Position numbers and translations under genes: made by a program. The notes under the pieces are model-generated. The model was not told the origin of the DNA. It saw only the letters and a list, made by a program, of their open reading frames with translations, and did not search any database. A DNA stretch of 64,000 nucleotides from an uncultured Nioella sp. (GTDB lineage Bacteria; Pseudomonadota; Alphaproteobacteria; Rhodobacterales; Rhodobacteraceae), in the NCBI GenBank assembly GCA_947495575.1, contig CANLZL010000004.1:124001-188000 (forward strand), written 5' to 3'. The stretch's first letter is position 1. Every line of letters begins with the position of its first letter. This document shows, piece by piece, positions 18,486 through 27,477 of this stretch.

Positions 18486-19253
18486 TCAGGGCAGAAGCCC
18501 GGCCTCTTTCACTGCGGGGATGTTTGAGCGGCTGACGGGGATCTTGCGACCGTCCGAAAGCGTAAGTTCTGCCTTGGCACCTTGTCGCGTGACCGCGGCA
18601 ACCTGATCTAGCGCAACCCAATGCGAGCGATGGACCTGCAATCCAGCGGTCGGCACGGTCTCGGCTATGGCATCGGACAGGCGCATCAGCAGCATCTCTT
18701 TCCCACGGGAAGTTGTGACCTCGACATAATGGTCATCAACGGAAATGGAAATAAGCGCGCCGCGTTTGTCAAATGGCAGACGGGCAAGCAGGGCAGGTGG
18801 CAAATCCTCGCCCGGAGTTTCGCTGCCGCGATCAAGGAAATGCCCAGCCAAAGTGATGACAAGGGCGATTGCGATGCCGTTTGCCGCCATTGAGGCCAGA
18901 TAGGCCGGATCTGACGGGCGGATACCAAAGGCGGCCCAATTGATCACCATGACCTCTGCGGCGATAACCAGCCCGGCGATCACACCGGCAATCAGCGCTG
19001 CGAAAACGGGGTTGGCGCGGCCCTTCAGCGTGCGGATCACGACCGAGGTTACAAGCGCCCCGGTCACATAGGTTACTGCACAGAGGATCAGCCAGTAGAT
19101 CATCCGGGGCAGCAAAGGCAAAACCGCGAAAGTCCCGAACGGGCCTGCCAGTCCGGCGACCACACCAACGGCCGCGATCCCGATAAGCACCGCCCGGTTG
19201 GACATAATCGCCTGCATTTCACGCTTCGCAGACTGCAATAGCGGCTCGTTCAC
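18486..19253 (-). CDS. Membrane-anchored LytTR-domain DNA-binding protein
   Basis: About 255 residues. Four hydrophobic helices occupy roughly residues 20-135 (for example [19 protein letters not shown] and [18 protein letters not shown]). A LytTR DNA-binding domain then takes up the C-terminal 100 residues ([40 protein letters not shown], and [16 protein letters not shown]). There is no receiver or kinase domain, so the protein may regulate transcription from the membrane. The longest frame starts with GTG at 19253; internal ATGs at codons 13 and 17 are alternatives. It abuts lipB. Confidence 0.85.
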   Translation of the reverse strand: MNEPLLQSAKREMQAIMSNRAVLIGIAAVGVVAGLAGPFGTFAVLPLLPRMIYWLILCAVTYVTGALVTSVVIRTLKGRANPVFAALIAGVIAGLVIAAEVMVINWAAFGIRPSDPAYLASMAANGIAIALVITLAGHFLDRGSETPGEDLPPALLARLPFDKRGALISISVDDHYVEVTTSRGKEMLLMRLSDAIAETVPTAGLQVHRSHWVALDQVAAVTRQGAKAELTLSDGRKIPVSRSNIPAVKEAGLLP

Positions 19254-19352
19254 GGGGCCATCCTTTTGGTTCGCGTATCAGCCCTCGAACGGAAATAGCG
19301 GGCCGTGGCACGCAGGCCCAACTGGTTTCCAAAGGACTTTAGAGTTTATCAC

Positions 19353-19847
19353 ATGACAATATTTGAGCCCCTTTTCAACGCGTCACTCGCCGTACAGCTG
19401 CATGTTGCCGGCGTTGTGGTTGCAATTGCGTTTTTGCCATTCACTCTATGGCGCAGGCGGCGCGACCGGCTGCACAAGGCCTGTGGCTATGTCTGGATCA
19501 TGGCCATGGCACTGGCCGCAATTAGCTCGTTCTTTCTTTCCGGTTTGGCCGTGATCGGGCCCTTTGGACCGATACACCTGATCTCGGTCTATGTGATCGG
19601 GGGGCTGATTGCCGGCCTGCGCGCGGCCTTATCGGGACGTATCGCGGCCCATCGTGCCCATATGCAGGGCCTAGCCTTTGGTGGGCTTGGTGTGGCCGGG
19701 GTCTTATCCTTCATGCCAAACCGGTTGATGGCGGAAATTGCGTTTCCCACCGCTCAGGGCCTCGGCTTTGGTGTGGTCGTCGTGGTCTTCTTGGCGGGCA
19801 CGATTTGGGTGAAATCACGTCGCGCCAGGGCGAATCATATCCATTGA
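19353..19847 (+). CDS. DUF2306-type membrane protein
   Basis: This 164-residue integral membrane protein has four hydrophobic helices. Visible markers are LHVAGVVVAIAFLPFTLWRRR, DRLHKACGYVWIMAMALAAISSF, and AAHRAHMQGLAFGGLGVAGVLSF, whose conserved histidines are typical of the DUF2306 family (related to heme-binding four-helix membrane proteins). The ATG at 19353 (MTIFEPLFN) follows a short A+T-rich segment. It is divergent from the LytTR gene. No function is assigned. Confidence 0.75.
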   Translation: MTIFEPLFNASLAVQLHVAGVVVAIAFLPFTLWRRRRDRLHKACGYVWIMAMALAAISSFFLSGLAVIGPFGPIHLISVYVIGGLIAGLRAALSGRIAAHRAHMQGLAFGGLGVAGVLSFMPNRLMAEIAFPTAQGLGFGVVVVVFLAGTIWVKSRRARANHIH

Positions 19848-20007
19848 GGCGAGGCAAGCGGCGCCAGGACATTCGGCGAAATTGTCCTGAAAACCTGCGA
19901 TCCTATGCAAGAAATGGCCGGAAACGGCAGGATTTCCGACTTTTGATTGAACCGAACTGTGGTAGCCTGCGACCAATGTTTAGAATGGTCGAATTGGAGG
20001 ATCCCTC

Positions 20008-20610
20008 ATGTTTAAAGCAGTCACAGCGGCGACATTGGCCGTAACCCTTGCAGCATTTCCTGCCCCCGAGGCCCGCGCCGACGCAGGCGACGTTGTCGGT
20101 GGACTTATCGTTGGTGGCCTGATTGGCCATGCAATCGCCAACAGCAATGGCGGCAACCGTCCGTCTGGCGGCGGCGGTGGCGGCGGTATCCCGGCCACGC
20201 AAGTAGGTCGCGACACGCAAACCGCGCTGAACTATTTTGGATATAATGCCGGGGCTGTCGACGGTCAGATTGGTGGAGGCACACGCCGCGCCATCGAACA
20301 GTATCAGGCAAGCATGGGTTACCCGGTCAACGGCCGCAGCTACCCGTCTTACCAGTATGACAACCTGATGCAGGCCTATTACTGGGCGATTAATGGTGGT
20401 TCCGCGCAAACCGGTCTTGTTGGTCAGCCCTTGTTGATGGCCTATCGCAACGCGCAGGTTGCCCCGCAGCAGCCACAGGTCGTTGTGGTTCCAGCGCCAA
20501 ATGCAACGGCGCCTGTGCCGCAGGTTGTAGCGACGCCCGCACCTGCGCAGACTGTGATCGTGCAGCCGCCTGCAGCCGCAGCCCCTGCACCGGTTCAAGC
20601 CAGCAAATAA
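20008..20610 (+). CDS. Secreted peptidoglycan-binding-domain protein
   Basis: This 200-residue protein has a signal sequence (VTAATLAVTLAAFPAPEARA), a glycine-zipper-like stretch (VVGGLIVGGLIGHAIA), a poly-glycine linker, a peptidoglycan-binding type 1 domain (VGRDTQTALNYFGYNAGAVDGQIGGGTRRAIEQYQ) and a long proline/alanine/valine-rich tail. A GGAGG site lies 8 bases before the ATG. It probably sits in the periplasm on the cell wall. A strong terminator follows. Confidence 0.82.
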   Translation: MFKAVTAATLAVTLAAFPAPEARADAGDVVGGLIVGGLIGHAIANSNGGNRPSGGGGGGGIPATQVGRDTQTALNYFGYNAGAVDGQIGGGTRRAIEQYQASMGYPVNGRSYPSYQYDNLMQAYYWAINGGSAQTGLVGQPLLMAYRNAQVAPQQPQVVVVPAPNATAPVPQVVATPAPAQTVIVQPPAAAAPAPVQASK

Positions 20611-20635
20611 GCCATAATCAGATAAAACAGGATAG

Positions 20636-20666
20636 GCCGCCCCCCCATTTTGAGGGGCGGCTTTTT
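20636..20666 (+). terminator. Rho-independent terminator
   Basis: An 8-bp perfect G+C stem (20636-20643 with 20654-20661) with a 10-base loop is followed by five T residues (20662-20666). It terminates the peptidoglycan-binding protein gene. Confidence 0.85.
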
Positions 20667-20791
20667 CATGCGATGCAGGGGCCGGATTGGGGTCGGATCC
20701 GGCGCGGCAAATACCTCTGCCGAATTGTTCCGAATCCTCTTGCACATCCCCGCGCGCCTCGGCTAAACACCCGCCAACTACCTGATCACGT

Positions 20792-20878
20792 GCGGTCGTG
20801 GCGGAATTGGTAGACGCGCAGCGTTGAGGTCGCTGTGGGGTAACTCCCGTGGAAGTTCGAGTCTTCTCGACCGCACCA
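20792..20878 (+). tRNA. tRNA-Leu (anticodon GAG), with island attL in its 3' end
   Basis: An 87-base tRNA with acceptor stem GCGGTCG/CGACCGC, discriminator A and encoded CCA. The anticodon stem CAGCG/CGCTG encloses the loop TTGAGGT, giving GAG. The long variable arm is that of a leucine tRNA. The last 22 bases (20857-20878) recur at 48824-48845 and mark the left end of the genomic island; insertion restored an intact tRNA gene. Confidence 0.96.
20857..20878 (+). repeat. attL: 22-bp direct repeat in the tRNA-Leu 3' end
   Basis: These bases are identical to 48824-48845. They cover the 3' side of the T arm, the acceptor strand and CCA. Identity stops at the next base on both sides (T at 20879, A at 48846), which fixes the repeat length. 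Confidence 0.92.
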
Positions 20879-20986
20879 TTTTTATCCCCTTATTTTACAG
20901 GAAAATCAACAAAATAAGGGGTTCTGCGCCTTCATTTGTCACACATTTTGGCATACAATCATGTGTGACAGTGCAGAGCGGATGAT

Positions 20987-22492
20987 ATGCGGAAAGTAGC
21001 AGGAACGATCACGCGAGGTGGTAAGTACTACCTCAATATTCGAATCCCGGATGTACTTCGCGAGGAGTATGGCGGAAGAGAGTTTCTGCGGCTGTCGCTG
21101 AAGACGAGCGATCCGCATATTGCCGCGAGAAAGGTGCTGACGCACCAAGCAGAGCTACAGGCAAGACGTGATGCAGCGGAAAGCAAAGCTGATCTCACCC
21201 GCCTGACGGCGGCGCTCACAAAGTCACAGAGGCAAGTATTCGACCGGGCCGGTGGATTGATTGGATTACAGGATCAGCACGAGCGTGGACACGTTGCGAG
21301 ACAGTTTTTGTTGGCTGGGACGCCTGACGTTGATCAGTTCGATGATCCAGATGAATTGGCACTGAGGATAGCAGAGCACCGGACCGCGTTAGCGGTTTTG
21401 GAAGCCCAGCAGAACAGAGACGGTCGCATATTGAAGGCGTTCGGCGTGGATGCAGATGTGAGCGACGTGCAGACGCTTGACGACCTGTTGCCTGATTATC
21501 GAATAAAGGTAGATGCCCAGACGGCTAGTTCAGTCGAAAGCGTTGTAAGCCGTTTCACCGAATACCATGGCGACATACACTTGAATGCTTTGACCGCTGA
21601 GCACCTTCGGACCTTCATTGAAGCATGCAAGACGCTACCCAAAATCCAATCGGGCGACCGCCGGAATATGTCCTTTGCCAAACTGACCGCGCTTGGCAAG
21701 AAAGATGATGTCGAAACGATCAGCTACACCACACGGCGCAAATATTTCGACATGCTGCGAGGTCTGCTGGCCCATGGCGTAGGCGCAGGGTTCACAACAT
21801 CCAATCCGTGGCGCGACCTTCGCTTGACCAAGCCAAAAGAAAAACATGCGGTCGAAAAGGTTAGGCGTCCGTTCACCGGCGCGGAAATAAGAATGATTTT
21901 GGATCATGTTCGCGGGTCGAACCTCGAACAATTTTCAAAGGTGACAATCGATTTTTGGGCACCTTTCATCGCCGCTTATCACGGGTTGAGATTGCAGGAA
22001 GTTTGCCAGCTACGCGGTTACGATTTCGTCATGCGTGAGGGTGTATGGTCGATGCAGATCACTGATGAAGGCGAGAATATGCGCGCGAAGTCGGCTTCAA
22101 GCGTCCGCTGGGTGCCTGTTCATCCGGCCTTGATCAAAGAGGGTCTGCGCGGCGTCGTGAAAGGTCGTGGCGATGCTTGCGCCTTCCAGTATTGGAAAAG
22201 ATATGACAAGACTTACTCCGATCTCCCTGTTGATGGCCGTGGTCGTGTCAGTGGCGCTTACGGTAAGCGTTTTGCATCACTTCTGGACAGGTTGGGGCTA
22301 GACGATCCGCAGGTCGTGTTTCACTCGTTTAGGCACAGGTTGCAGGACGCGGCAGATAATGCCGGGATATCCGATGCGCAGCGTCGCTACCTGACGGGAC
22401 GTGCGAACAAAGATGCGGTTGAAGGTGGATATGGACTAGGCGCGTCAATGCTGGTCTTGTTTGAGGCGATCAACAAAATCGATCCGCTTTGA
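20987..22492 (+). CDS. int: Tyrosine recombinase (site-specific integrase) of the island
   Basis: This 501-residue phage-type integrase has an N-terminal arm-binding region (ITRGGKYYLNIRIPDVLREEYG), a SAM-like core-binding domain at about residues 170-290, and a C-terminal catalytic domain. The catalytic set is visible: R335 in HGLRLQEVCQLR, H446 and R449 in HSFRHRLQDAA, and the nucleophile Y482 in EGGYGLG. It begins about 110 bases downstream of tRNA-Leu, the classic place for an integrase that targets that tRNA. It should catalyse integration and, with a helper, excision between attL and attR. Confidence 0.95.
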   Translation: MRKVAGTITRGGKYYLNIRIPDVLREEYGGREFLRLSLKTSDPHIAARKVLTHQAELQARRDAAESKADLTRLTAALTKSQRQVFDRAGGLIGLQDQHERGHVARQFLLAGTPDVDQFDDPDELALRIAEHRTALAVLEAQQNRDGRILKAFGVDADVSDVQTLDDLLPDYRIKVDAQTASSVESVVSRFTEYHGDIHLNALTAEHLRTFIEACKTLPKIQSGDRRNMSFAKLTALGKKDDVETISYTTRRKYFDMLRGLLAHGVGAGFTTSNPWRDLRLTKPKEKHAVEKVRRPFTGAEIRMILDHVRGSNLEQFSKVTIDFWAPFIAAYHGLRLQEVCQLRGYDFVMREGVWSMQITDEGENMRAKSASSVRWVPVHPALIKEGLRGVVKGRGDACAFQYWKRYDKTYSDLPVDGRGRVSGAYGKRFASLLDRLGLDDPQVVFHSFRHRLQDAADNAGISDAQRRYLTGRANKDAVEGGYGLGASMLVLFEAINKIDPL

Positions 22493-22845
22493 GAGCTTTC
22501 GGATCCGGCGCTCTCTGCCAGCAATGCAAATCTGAACGAGCATCGCTGGAATGTTTTGCACACTTTTAGTAGGCCGCAAAAGTAGGACTGAAGCGCGCAG
22601 AAGCGGCCATTCGCTATATGTGCAGCGAATGACGAGTCAGAGCCCTCTCTCCCGATATTCTGTACCGCAGCCAAAGTCCGCTTCCGGGAAAGGGAAAGTT
22701 GAAGCTCTGCCGATCCGGCCCAAACCTGCAATCAATTGAAGCGCTGATCGCGCGGTGCGGCGTTTTCTTACCTGCTGTTCGTGCATCGCTTAGCATTTTC
22801 CAGGGTCAGCGAGAGATTTGCTCAGTCGGATGGATCGAAAACACT
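22493..22845. other. 353-bp gap between integrase and LysR gene
   Basis: No supported gene. The sequence looks like decayed intergenic DNA; short frames on both strands are not credible. The convergent 3' ends of the integrase and the LysR gene flank it, and I see no strong terminator. Confidence 0.3.
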
Positions 22846-23760
22846 CTAAAAGCCGCTCACACCGTTCATGACATTCGGCAGCTCGCGGCGTAGAAACGCG
22901 GCAAGGGCGTCGACCTGTGGTGGGTTACCCCTCCGCCCGTGCATCAAAAGGCTGATCTCCGGCAAACCGGCATTCCATTCCGGCAAGAGACGGCTCAGCC
23001 GCCCTGCGGCGACGTCCTCGGTACAGGTGTAAACTGGCAGGGCCACCACACCGAGCCCGGCCGCTGCCGCCAGTTTCAACGTAACCATGTCATCGCTGCG
23101 CATGCGCGTTGCAAAGGGAACCGAGGCATTGGCCCCGTCCGGCCCCTGTAACGACCAACTGTTGCCGCCGGGCCGCCAGCCAAGTGTTAGCCCGGGCAGA
23201 CCGTCGAGATCAGCAGGTGAACCCGATGGACCGATTTGTTTCGCAATGCTGGGTGAGCCGAACAGGTGCCAAGGAACTTCGGTAAGCCGCCGGTGGATCA
23301 GTCCCGAGTCGGGGAGCAACTTGAAATGCCCCCGGATGGCGAGATCGATGCCATCGCTGATCAGGTCGGAGAAGTCATTGGACGCCTGTATTTGCAGAAT
23401 GACGCGAGGGTTCTCAGCCAGGAAACGCGGTAGAATCCGGCCAAGCGCGAACTGCGCAACCCCGACTGAACAGGACAGTGTGACGGTGCCCTCTAGCGCG
23501 TCCTTGTCTCTGCGCACCGCCGTTTCTGCCGCCGCCATGCATTCCAGCGCCATTTTGGCGTGACGATAGTAGGCCTCGCCCGCCTCCGTCAGGGACATGC
23601 GTCTTGAATCCCGGTTCAAGAGCCGTGTGCCAAGGGTTTCTTCCAGGGCCTTCACCTGCCGGCTGATCCGCGATTTGGGAATGCCCAGCGTTCGCGCTGC
23701 CGCCGAGAACCCGCGCTTATCAACGACATGCACTAGATAGTAGGCTTGATTGAGGTCCAA
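22846..23760 (-). CDS. LysR-family transcriptional regulator
   Basis: This 304-residue regulator has an N-terminal winged helix (YYLVHVVDKRGFSAAARTLGIPKSRISRQVKALEE) and a periplasmic-binding-protein-like effector domain (VTLSCSVGVAQFALGRILPRF, AAAAGLGVVALP). It is divergent from the pirin gene, with 115 bases between the starts, and an inverted repeat of the T-N11-A kind lies there. LysR proteins commonly activate the divergent operon on binding a small inducer, so it is the likely controller of the pirin/flavin reductase genes. Confidence 0.93.
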   Translation of the reverse strand: MDLNQAYYLVHVVDKRGFSAAARTLGIPKSRISRQVKALEETLGTRLLNRDSRRMSLTEAGEAYYRHAKMALECMAAAETAVRRDKDALEGTVTLSCSVGVAQFALGRILPRFLAENPRVILQIQASNDFSDLISDGIDLAIRGHFKLLPDSGLIHRRLTEVPWHLFGSPSIAKQIGPSGSPADLDGLPGLTLGWRPGGNSWSLQGPDGANASVPFATRMRSDDMVTLKLAAAAGLGVVALPVYTCTEDVAAGRLSRLLPEWNAGLPEISLLMHGRRGNPPQVDALAAFLRRELPNVMNGVSGF

Positions 23761-23784
23761 GGTCTGGTCTTCTTCATTTGATAT

Positions 23785-23802
23785 CGTTCCGAATATAGAA
23801 CG
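23785..23802. promoter_or_regulatory. Putative LysR operator between the LysR and pirin genes
   Basis: The imperfectly spaced palindrome CGTTC-N8-GAACG at 23785-23802 contains a TTC-N8-GAA core, the form of a LysR-type T-N11-A box. It lies 25 bases upstream of the LysR start and 74 bases upstream of the pirin start. Assignment to this LysR protein is inferred from position. Confidence 0.5.
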
Positions 23803-23875
23803 AAGAGTTCTGAAATCAACGGATTTTCCGGTCAGCGTCCCGATTGTAGGTTCATATTCATCACAGGAGACGAAT

Positions 23876-24742
23876 ATGACCGTTCAATACGCAGATCAGA
23901 CCCACAAGCCGCAAGCCGCAATCACAAGATCCCAGCAAGGCGAAAAGATGAGCAGGGACACAGGCTTCGAAGCGCTCAGCTTCGTCCACCGCCAGCTTGA
24001 CGGGCTGATGGACCCGCTGATCATGGTCGACCACTTCACCATGACAGAACCGACCTTCGGAGCCCATGCCCACGCCGGCATCTCAGCGGTGAGCGTGCTC
24101 TTCGAGGACAGCACCGGCAGTTTTCGCAACAGGGATTCTCTGGGCAACGACATCGAACTGGCCCCGGGCGATCTTTATTGGCTGAAGGCCGCCCGCGGCG
24201 CAGTGCACGACGAGGCGCCAACCCCGGGGTCGCGCACTCATGCGCTACAGATATTTGTCAACCTGCCGGCAGCCCAAAAGCTCGACGAGCCCAGCGCACG
24301 ACATGTGCCCACCGCAGAAATGCCTGTGATCGAAAATTCGAGCCATCGGGTAAGGGTGATGACCGGCAAAAGCAATGGCGTCGTCGGCGCCACCCCGCCC
24401 GCTTTGCCCTTCACCATCCTCGATATTTCCCTGCAGGCAAACGGCAGCTTCACCCATCGCCCCGATCCCGGAGACGCCGCCTGGCTGCACGTCATCCGCG
24501 GCGAGATCGAGGCCGAAATCGACGGGACCCGTCACCGGCTCAGCAGCGACGCAGCGCTGGCCGCTCACGGCACCGACGAGATCCGTCTGCTGAGCGGTGA
24601 AGGAGGGCAAGCTGTGCTCCTGTCCGGTGCCCCCCTGCGCGAGCCCTTCGTGCAAAAGGGCCCTTTCGCGATGCGTGACGTTGACCAACTGGCCGCGGTG
24701 ATTGCCGCCCATGCGGCTGGCGAATTGGGCACCATCGACTGA
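23876..24742 (+). CDS. Pirin-like bicupin protein
   Basis: This 288-residue protein has the pirin N-terminal cupin with the metal-binding histidines (MVDHFTMTEPTFGAHAHAGISAVSVLFEDS and the later GAVHDEAPTPGSRTHALQIFVNLP) and a second cupin (FTHRPDPGDAAWLHVIRGEIEAEI). Some pirins have quercetinase activity or act as redox-dependent regulators; the role here is unknown. The ATG at 23876 follows CAGGAGA, so the frame that begins at 23750 is too long. It heads an apparent operon with a flavin reductase and a small membrane protein. Confidence 0.88.
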   Translation: MTVQYADQTHKPQAAITRSQQGEKMSRDTGFEALSFVHRQLDGLMDPLIMVDHFTMTEPTFGAHAHAGISAVSVLFEDSTGSFRNRDSLGNDIELAPGDLYWLKAARGAVHDEAPTPGSRTHALQIFVNLPAAQKLDEPSARHVPTAEMPVIENSSHRVRVMTGKSNGVVGATPPALPFTILDISLQANGSFTHRPDPGDAAWLHVIRGEIEAEIDGTRHRLSSDAALAAHGTDEIRLLSGEGGQAVLLSGAPLREPFVQKGPFAMRDVDQLAAVIAAHAAGELGTID

Positions 24743-24895
24743 GCCACCGTCCGTGAGTCGCTCTGGCCTGAAACGCCAGACGACCGCTTCGGTCAAGAAA
24801 TCAAGAATTGGCCTGCCTTGACCCCCGACCGATGCCCATGCGGTCCAAGGGCAGGGAAACTTGGAAAACCTGTGAAACGGAAACTGGAGAAACCC

Positions 24896-25435
24896 ATGAA
24901 AATCCTGACATTCGGTGCAAGCAACACCAAGAACTCCATCAACAAAGCGCTCGCGCGGTTTACCGCGACGCTGGTCCCCGGTGCTGAGGTCGAGGTCCTG
25001 GACCTGAGTGACTACGATTTACCGATCTTTAGCGAAGATCTGGAGAAAGAGATCGGTCAACATCCGACGGCCAAGGCGTTTTTCGAGAAGATCAGCGCAG
25101 CCGACGGGGTGATCGTATCCTTCGCGGAACACAATGGATCCTATACCGCCGCCTACAAGAACCTCTTCGACTGGGCGAGCCGGATTGATCAAAAAGTGTT
25201 TCAGGACAAGCCAACGGTCTACCTTTCGACCTCACCTGGGCCCGGCGGCGCAGCAAGCGTGCTGGCTTCCGCAAAAGGCTCGGCCCAGTTTTTCGGGGTG
25301 GACCTGAAGGCGGCTGTTTCCGTTTCCAACTTTTACGATGTCTTTGATGCCGAAACCGGGCGCATCAATGAGCCGAACGCGTTGGCAGACCTGACCACCG
25401 CGGCCAAGACCTTAGCCCTGAGAGAGGCCGCTTGA
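24896..25435 (+). CDS. NADPH-dependent FMN reductase-family protein
   Basis: This 179-residue flavodoxin-fold protein begins MKILTFGASNTKNSINKALARF, with the FMN phosphate loop, and continues with VEVLDLSDYDLPIFSEDLE, a region ending in VSFAEHNGSYTAAYKNLFDW, and LSTSPGPGGAASVL. These are hallmarks of the NAD(P)H:FMN reductase/quinone reductase family. The ATG at 24896 has CTGGAGA upstream and is preferred over 24818. It follows the pirin gene in the same direction. Confidence 0.88.
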   Translation: MKILTFGASNTKNSINKALARFTATLVPGAEVEVLDLSDYDLPIFSEDLEKEIGQHPTAKAFFEKISAADGVIVSFAEHNGSYTAAYKNLFDWASRIDQKVFQDKPTVYLSTSPGPGGAASVLASAKGSAQFFGVDLKAAVSVSNFYDVFDAETGRINEPNALADLTTAAKTLALREAA

Positions 25436-25436
25436 T

Positions 25437-25682
25437 ATGATACATCGTGGGCGTCTAAAGCGGCTCTCAGGCTCATTGGTCATGTCGTCTTTCATGTCCA
25501 TGGCTCTGTCGGGGGTCTTTAGCCTCCTGGAGTTCGGAACCTCGTGGACGTGGCTGCAAGCCTGGGGGCAGAGCATTCTGATTGCACTGCCGATCGCGTT
25601 CTCGCTGGATATGATTTTCGGAGACAAACTCCGATTTCTTTCGGGCAAACTGGCGGACAAGGCCGCAAGCGTTTGGCCCTGA
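25437..25682 (+). CDS. Small DUF2798-type membrane protein
   Basis: This 81-residue protein has two hydrophobic helices (LVMSSFMSMALSGVFSLLEFG and WGQSILIALPIAFSLDMIFG), matching the DUF2798 pattern of two membrane helices with a short polar tail. It starts one base after the stop of the flavin reductase gene, so translation is probably coupled. The function is unknown. Confidence 0.75.
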   Translation: MIHRGRLKRLSGSLVMSSFMSMALSGVFSLLEFGTSWTWLQAWGQSILIALPIAFSLDMIFGDKLRFLSGKLADKAASVWP

Positions 25683-25794
25683 AAGCAGACGCTCGCGAGG
25701 CCGATGGCCTCTCCGCTCCTCTCACACCGGCGTATCGCGAACCAGGCAACGGTTTCGGGCGTGACAAACAGAACTTAATCAAAGGGAACTTTCC

Positions 25795-26502
25795 ATGAGA
25801 CACCACCTTTCTCAATCCGAGCTGTCCACGGCGCGTTTCGCCGGACTGCTCTACCTTGTCATCATAGTCCTCGGCATCAGCTCTGAACTTGTGCTGCGTG
25901 CTCCCCTGATCAACTTGTCGAACGCGCAGGGAACAGCGGAGTCTATCCTTGCCGCCACGGGCAGCTTTCGGGCTTCGCTTGCCGCAGATCTGATCATGGC
26001 GCTGGCCGATGCCGGGCTTGCGGTGCTGCTCTTCGCGCTGTTCCGGCCCGTCGCGCCAACGCTAGCGCTGGCCGCGATGGTTTTCCGTCTTGTGCAATCG
26101 GTGCTCATCGGCGCCAACCTGATGAACCTGCAGGCCGCTGTTCTACTCATCACCGGCGGGCAAGATATCTCCGCGCTCGCTCCCGGTCAGGCAAACGCAA
26201 TGGCAGCACTGTTTATAAACATGCACGGGCATGGCTACGACTTGGGGCTGGTGTTCTTCGGCCTAAACAGCCTGATGACCGGCGTCCTGATCTGGCGCTC
26301 TGGTTTTATGCCGAAGATCTTAGGTGCCGGCATTGCTGCGGCAGGGCTGGTCTACCTGATCGGTTCCACTCTTCGGTTCTTCGCACCTGAGTTCTCAGCG
26401 GCGTTCGCACCGGCCTATGGCTTGACCGTGCTGGCTGAAACGGCTTTCTGCCTGTGGCTCTTGTCGGCAGGATGGGCATCACGGCGGCTGCGCGTCGCGT
26501 AG
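25795..26502 (+). CDS. DUF4386-type integral membrane protein
   Basis: This 235-residue protein has six predicted transmembrane helices, beginning with ARFAGLLYLVIIVLGISSELVLR, a typical DUF4386 opening. Later segments include LIMALADAGLAVLLFALFRPV and GYDLGLVFFGLNSLMTGVLIW. AAAGGGAA precedes the ATG at 25795. It continues the pirin-block direction. I know no biochemical role for this family. Confidence 0.8.
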   Translation: MRHHLSQSELSTARFAGLLYLVIIVLGISSELVLRAPLINLSNAQGTAESILAATGSFRASLAADLIMALADAGLAVLLFALFRPVAPTLALAAMVFRLVQSVLIGANLMNLQAAVLLITGGQDISALAPGQANAMAALFINMHGHGYDLGLVFFGLNSLMTGVLIWRSGFMPKILGAGIAAAGLVYLIGSTLRFFAPEFSAAFAPAYGLTVLAETAFCLWLLSAGWASRRLRVA

Positions 26503-26588
26503 GCCCGATCCTACAATCGCGGCGGTCGAGCCTGAACGCAAAGACGCCGCTGCGGTAGCCTTTTCGGATTTAAACAAGGAAACAGGCA

Positions 26589-27461
26589 ATGAAAGTCCTT
26601 GTCCTCGGTGCAACCGGCCTGATCGCTACCGCCGTCACGAAAGAACTGTTACAAGCTGGTCACGAGGTCACAGGCCTTTGCCGCTCCGAGCGGTCGGCGA
26701 TACAGCTTCAGTGTCTAGGGGCAACGCCGCTTCTAGGCGACTTGAGGGATCCTGACCCTTGGGCGGGCGTAGTAGAGGAAATCGACGGCATCATCCAGGT
26801 CGCCGCGACTTTCGAGAAAGATATGGGCCCAGTCGACGGGCGCGTTCTGGCGGCTTTGATGCAAGCGGCGAAAAAAGCCGGCTCCCGACCACGGTTCATC
26901 TATACCGGCGGCTGCTGGCTTTATGGTGAAACCCTCCATGAGATCGCGACTGAAGATAACCCGTTCAACCCTTTGCCCGGGTTCTCCTGGATGGTTGAGA
27001 ACGGAGAGTGGCTGGCGGCCTCGTCTGCCTTTTCGACAGCAATCATCCACCCGGCCATGGTCTACCATGCCGGCGGTGGTGCATTCACCCGGTTCATGTC
27101 GAATGCTCACAAAAACGAGCCGATCGAGGTCTGGGGAGACGCCGGGATTCGCTGGCCGCTGGTCCATCGCGACGACCTGGCCAGCGCCTACCGGCTGTTG
27201 CTGGAGCGCCCGGACTTAACCGGCCATTTCAACGCCTCCGCGCAGGTCGGAGAGAAGGTCGGTGACATTGCTGCCTGGTTTGCCGGTGCACCTGGCATTG
27301 CCATCAAGGCACCTGAAGAGGCAGTCGCGGCTTATGGCAAGCTGGCAGAAGGGCCGATGCTCGACCAGCAAATGTCATCTGCAAAACTGCGGAACGCTTG
27401 CAATTGGGAGCCGTGCCACATTGATTTCCGGAAATCTGGAATTCCCAAATCACGACCATAA
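26589..27461 (+). CDS. NAD(P)-dependent epimerase/dehydratase (atypical SDR)
   Basis: This 290-residue protein opens with the Rossmann motif VLGATGLIATAVTKELLQAGHEVTGLCRS and has the extended-SDR features LLGDLRDPD, FIYTGGCWLYGET and PAMVYHAGGGAF. The usual YxxxK catalytic pair is not clear (SWMVENGEW follows the expected point), so it may be an atypical member that binds NADP without standard catalysis. AAGGAAACAGG precedes the ATG. The stop is 16 bases before the VOC-protein start. Confidence 0.82.
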   Translation: MKVLVLGATGLIATAVTKELLQAGHEVTGLCRSERSAIQLQCLGATPLLGDLRDPDPWAGVVEEIDGIIQVAATFEKDMGPVDGRVLAALMQAAKKAGSRPRFIYTGGCWLYGETLHEIATEDNPFNPLPGFSWMVENGEWLAASSAFSTAIIHPAMVYHAGGGAFTRFMSNAHKNEPIEVWGDAGIRWPLVHRDDLASAYRLLLERPDLTGHFNASAQVGEKVGDIAAWFAGAPGIAIKAPEEAVAAYGKLAEGPMLDQQMSSAKLRNACNWEPCHIDFRKSGIPKSRP

Positions 27462-27477
27462 AGAAAGGAAGAGACGC

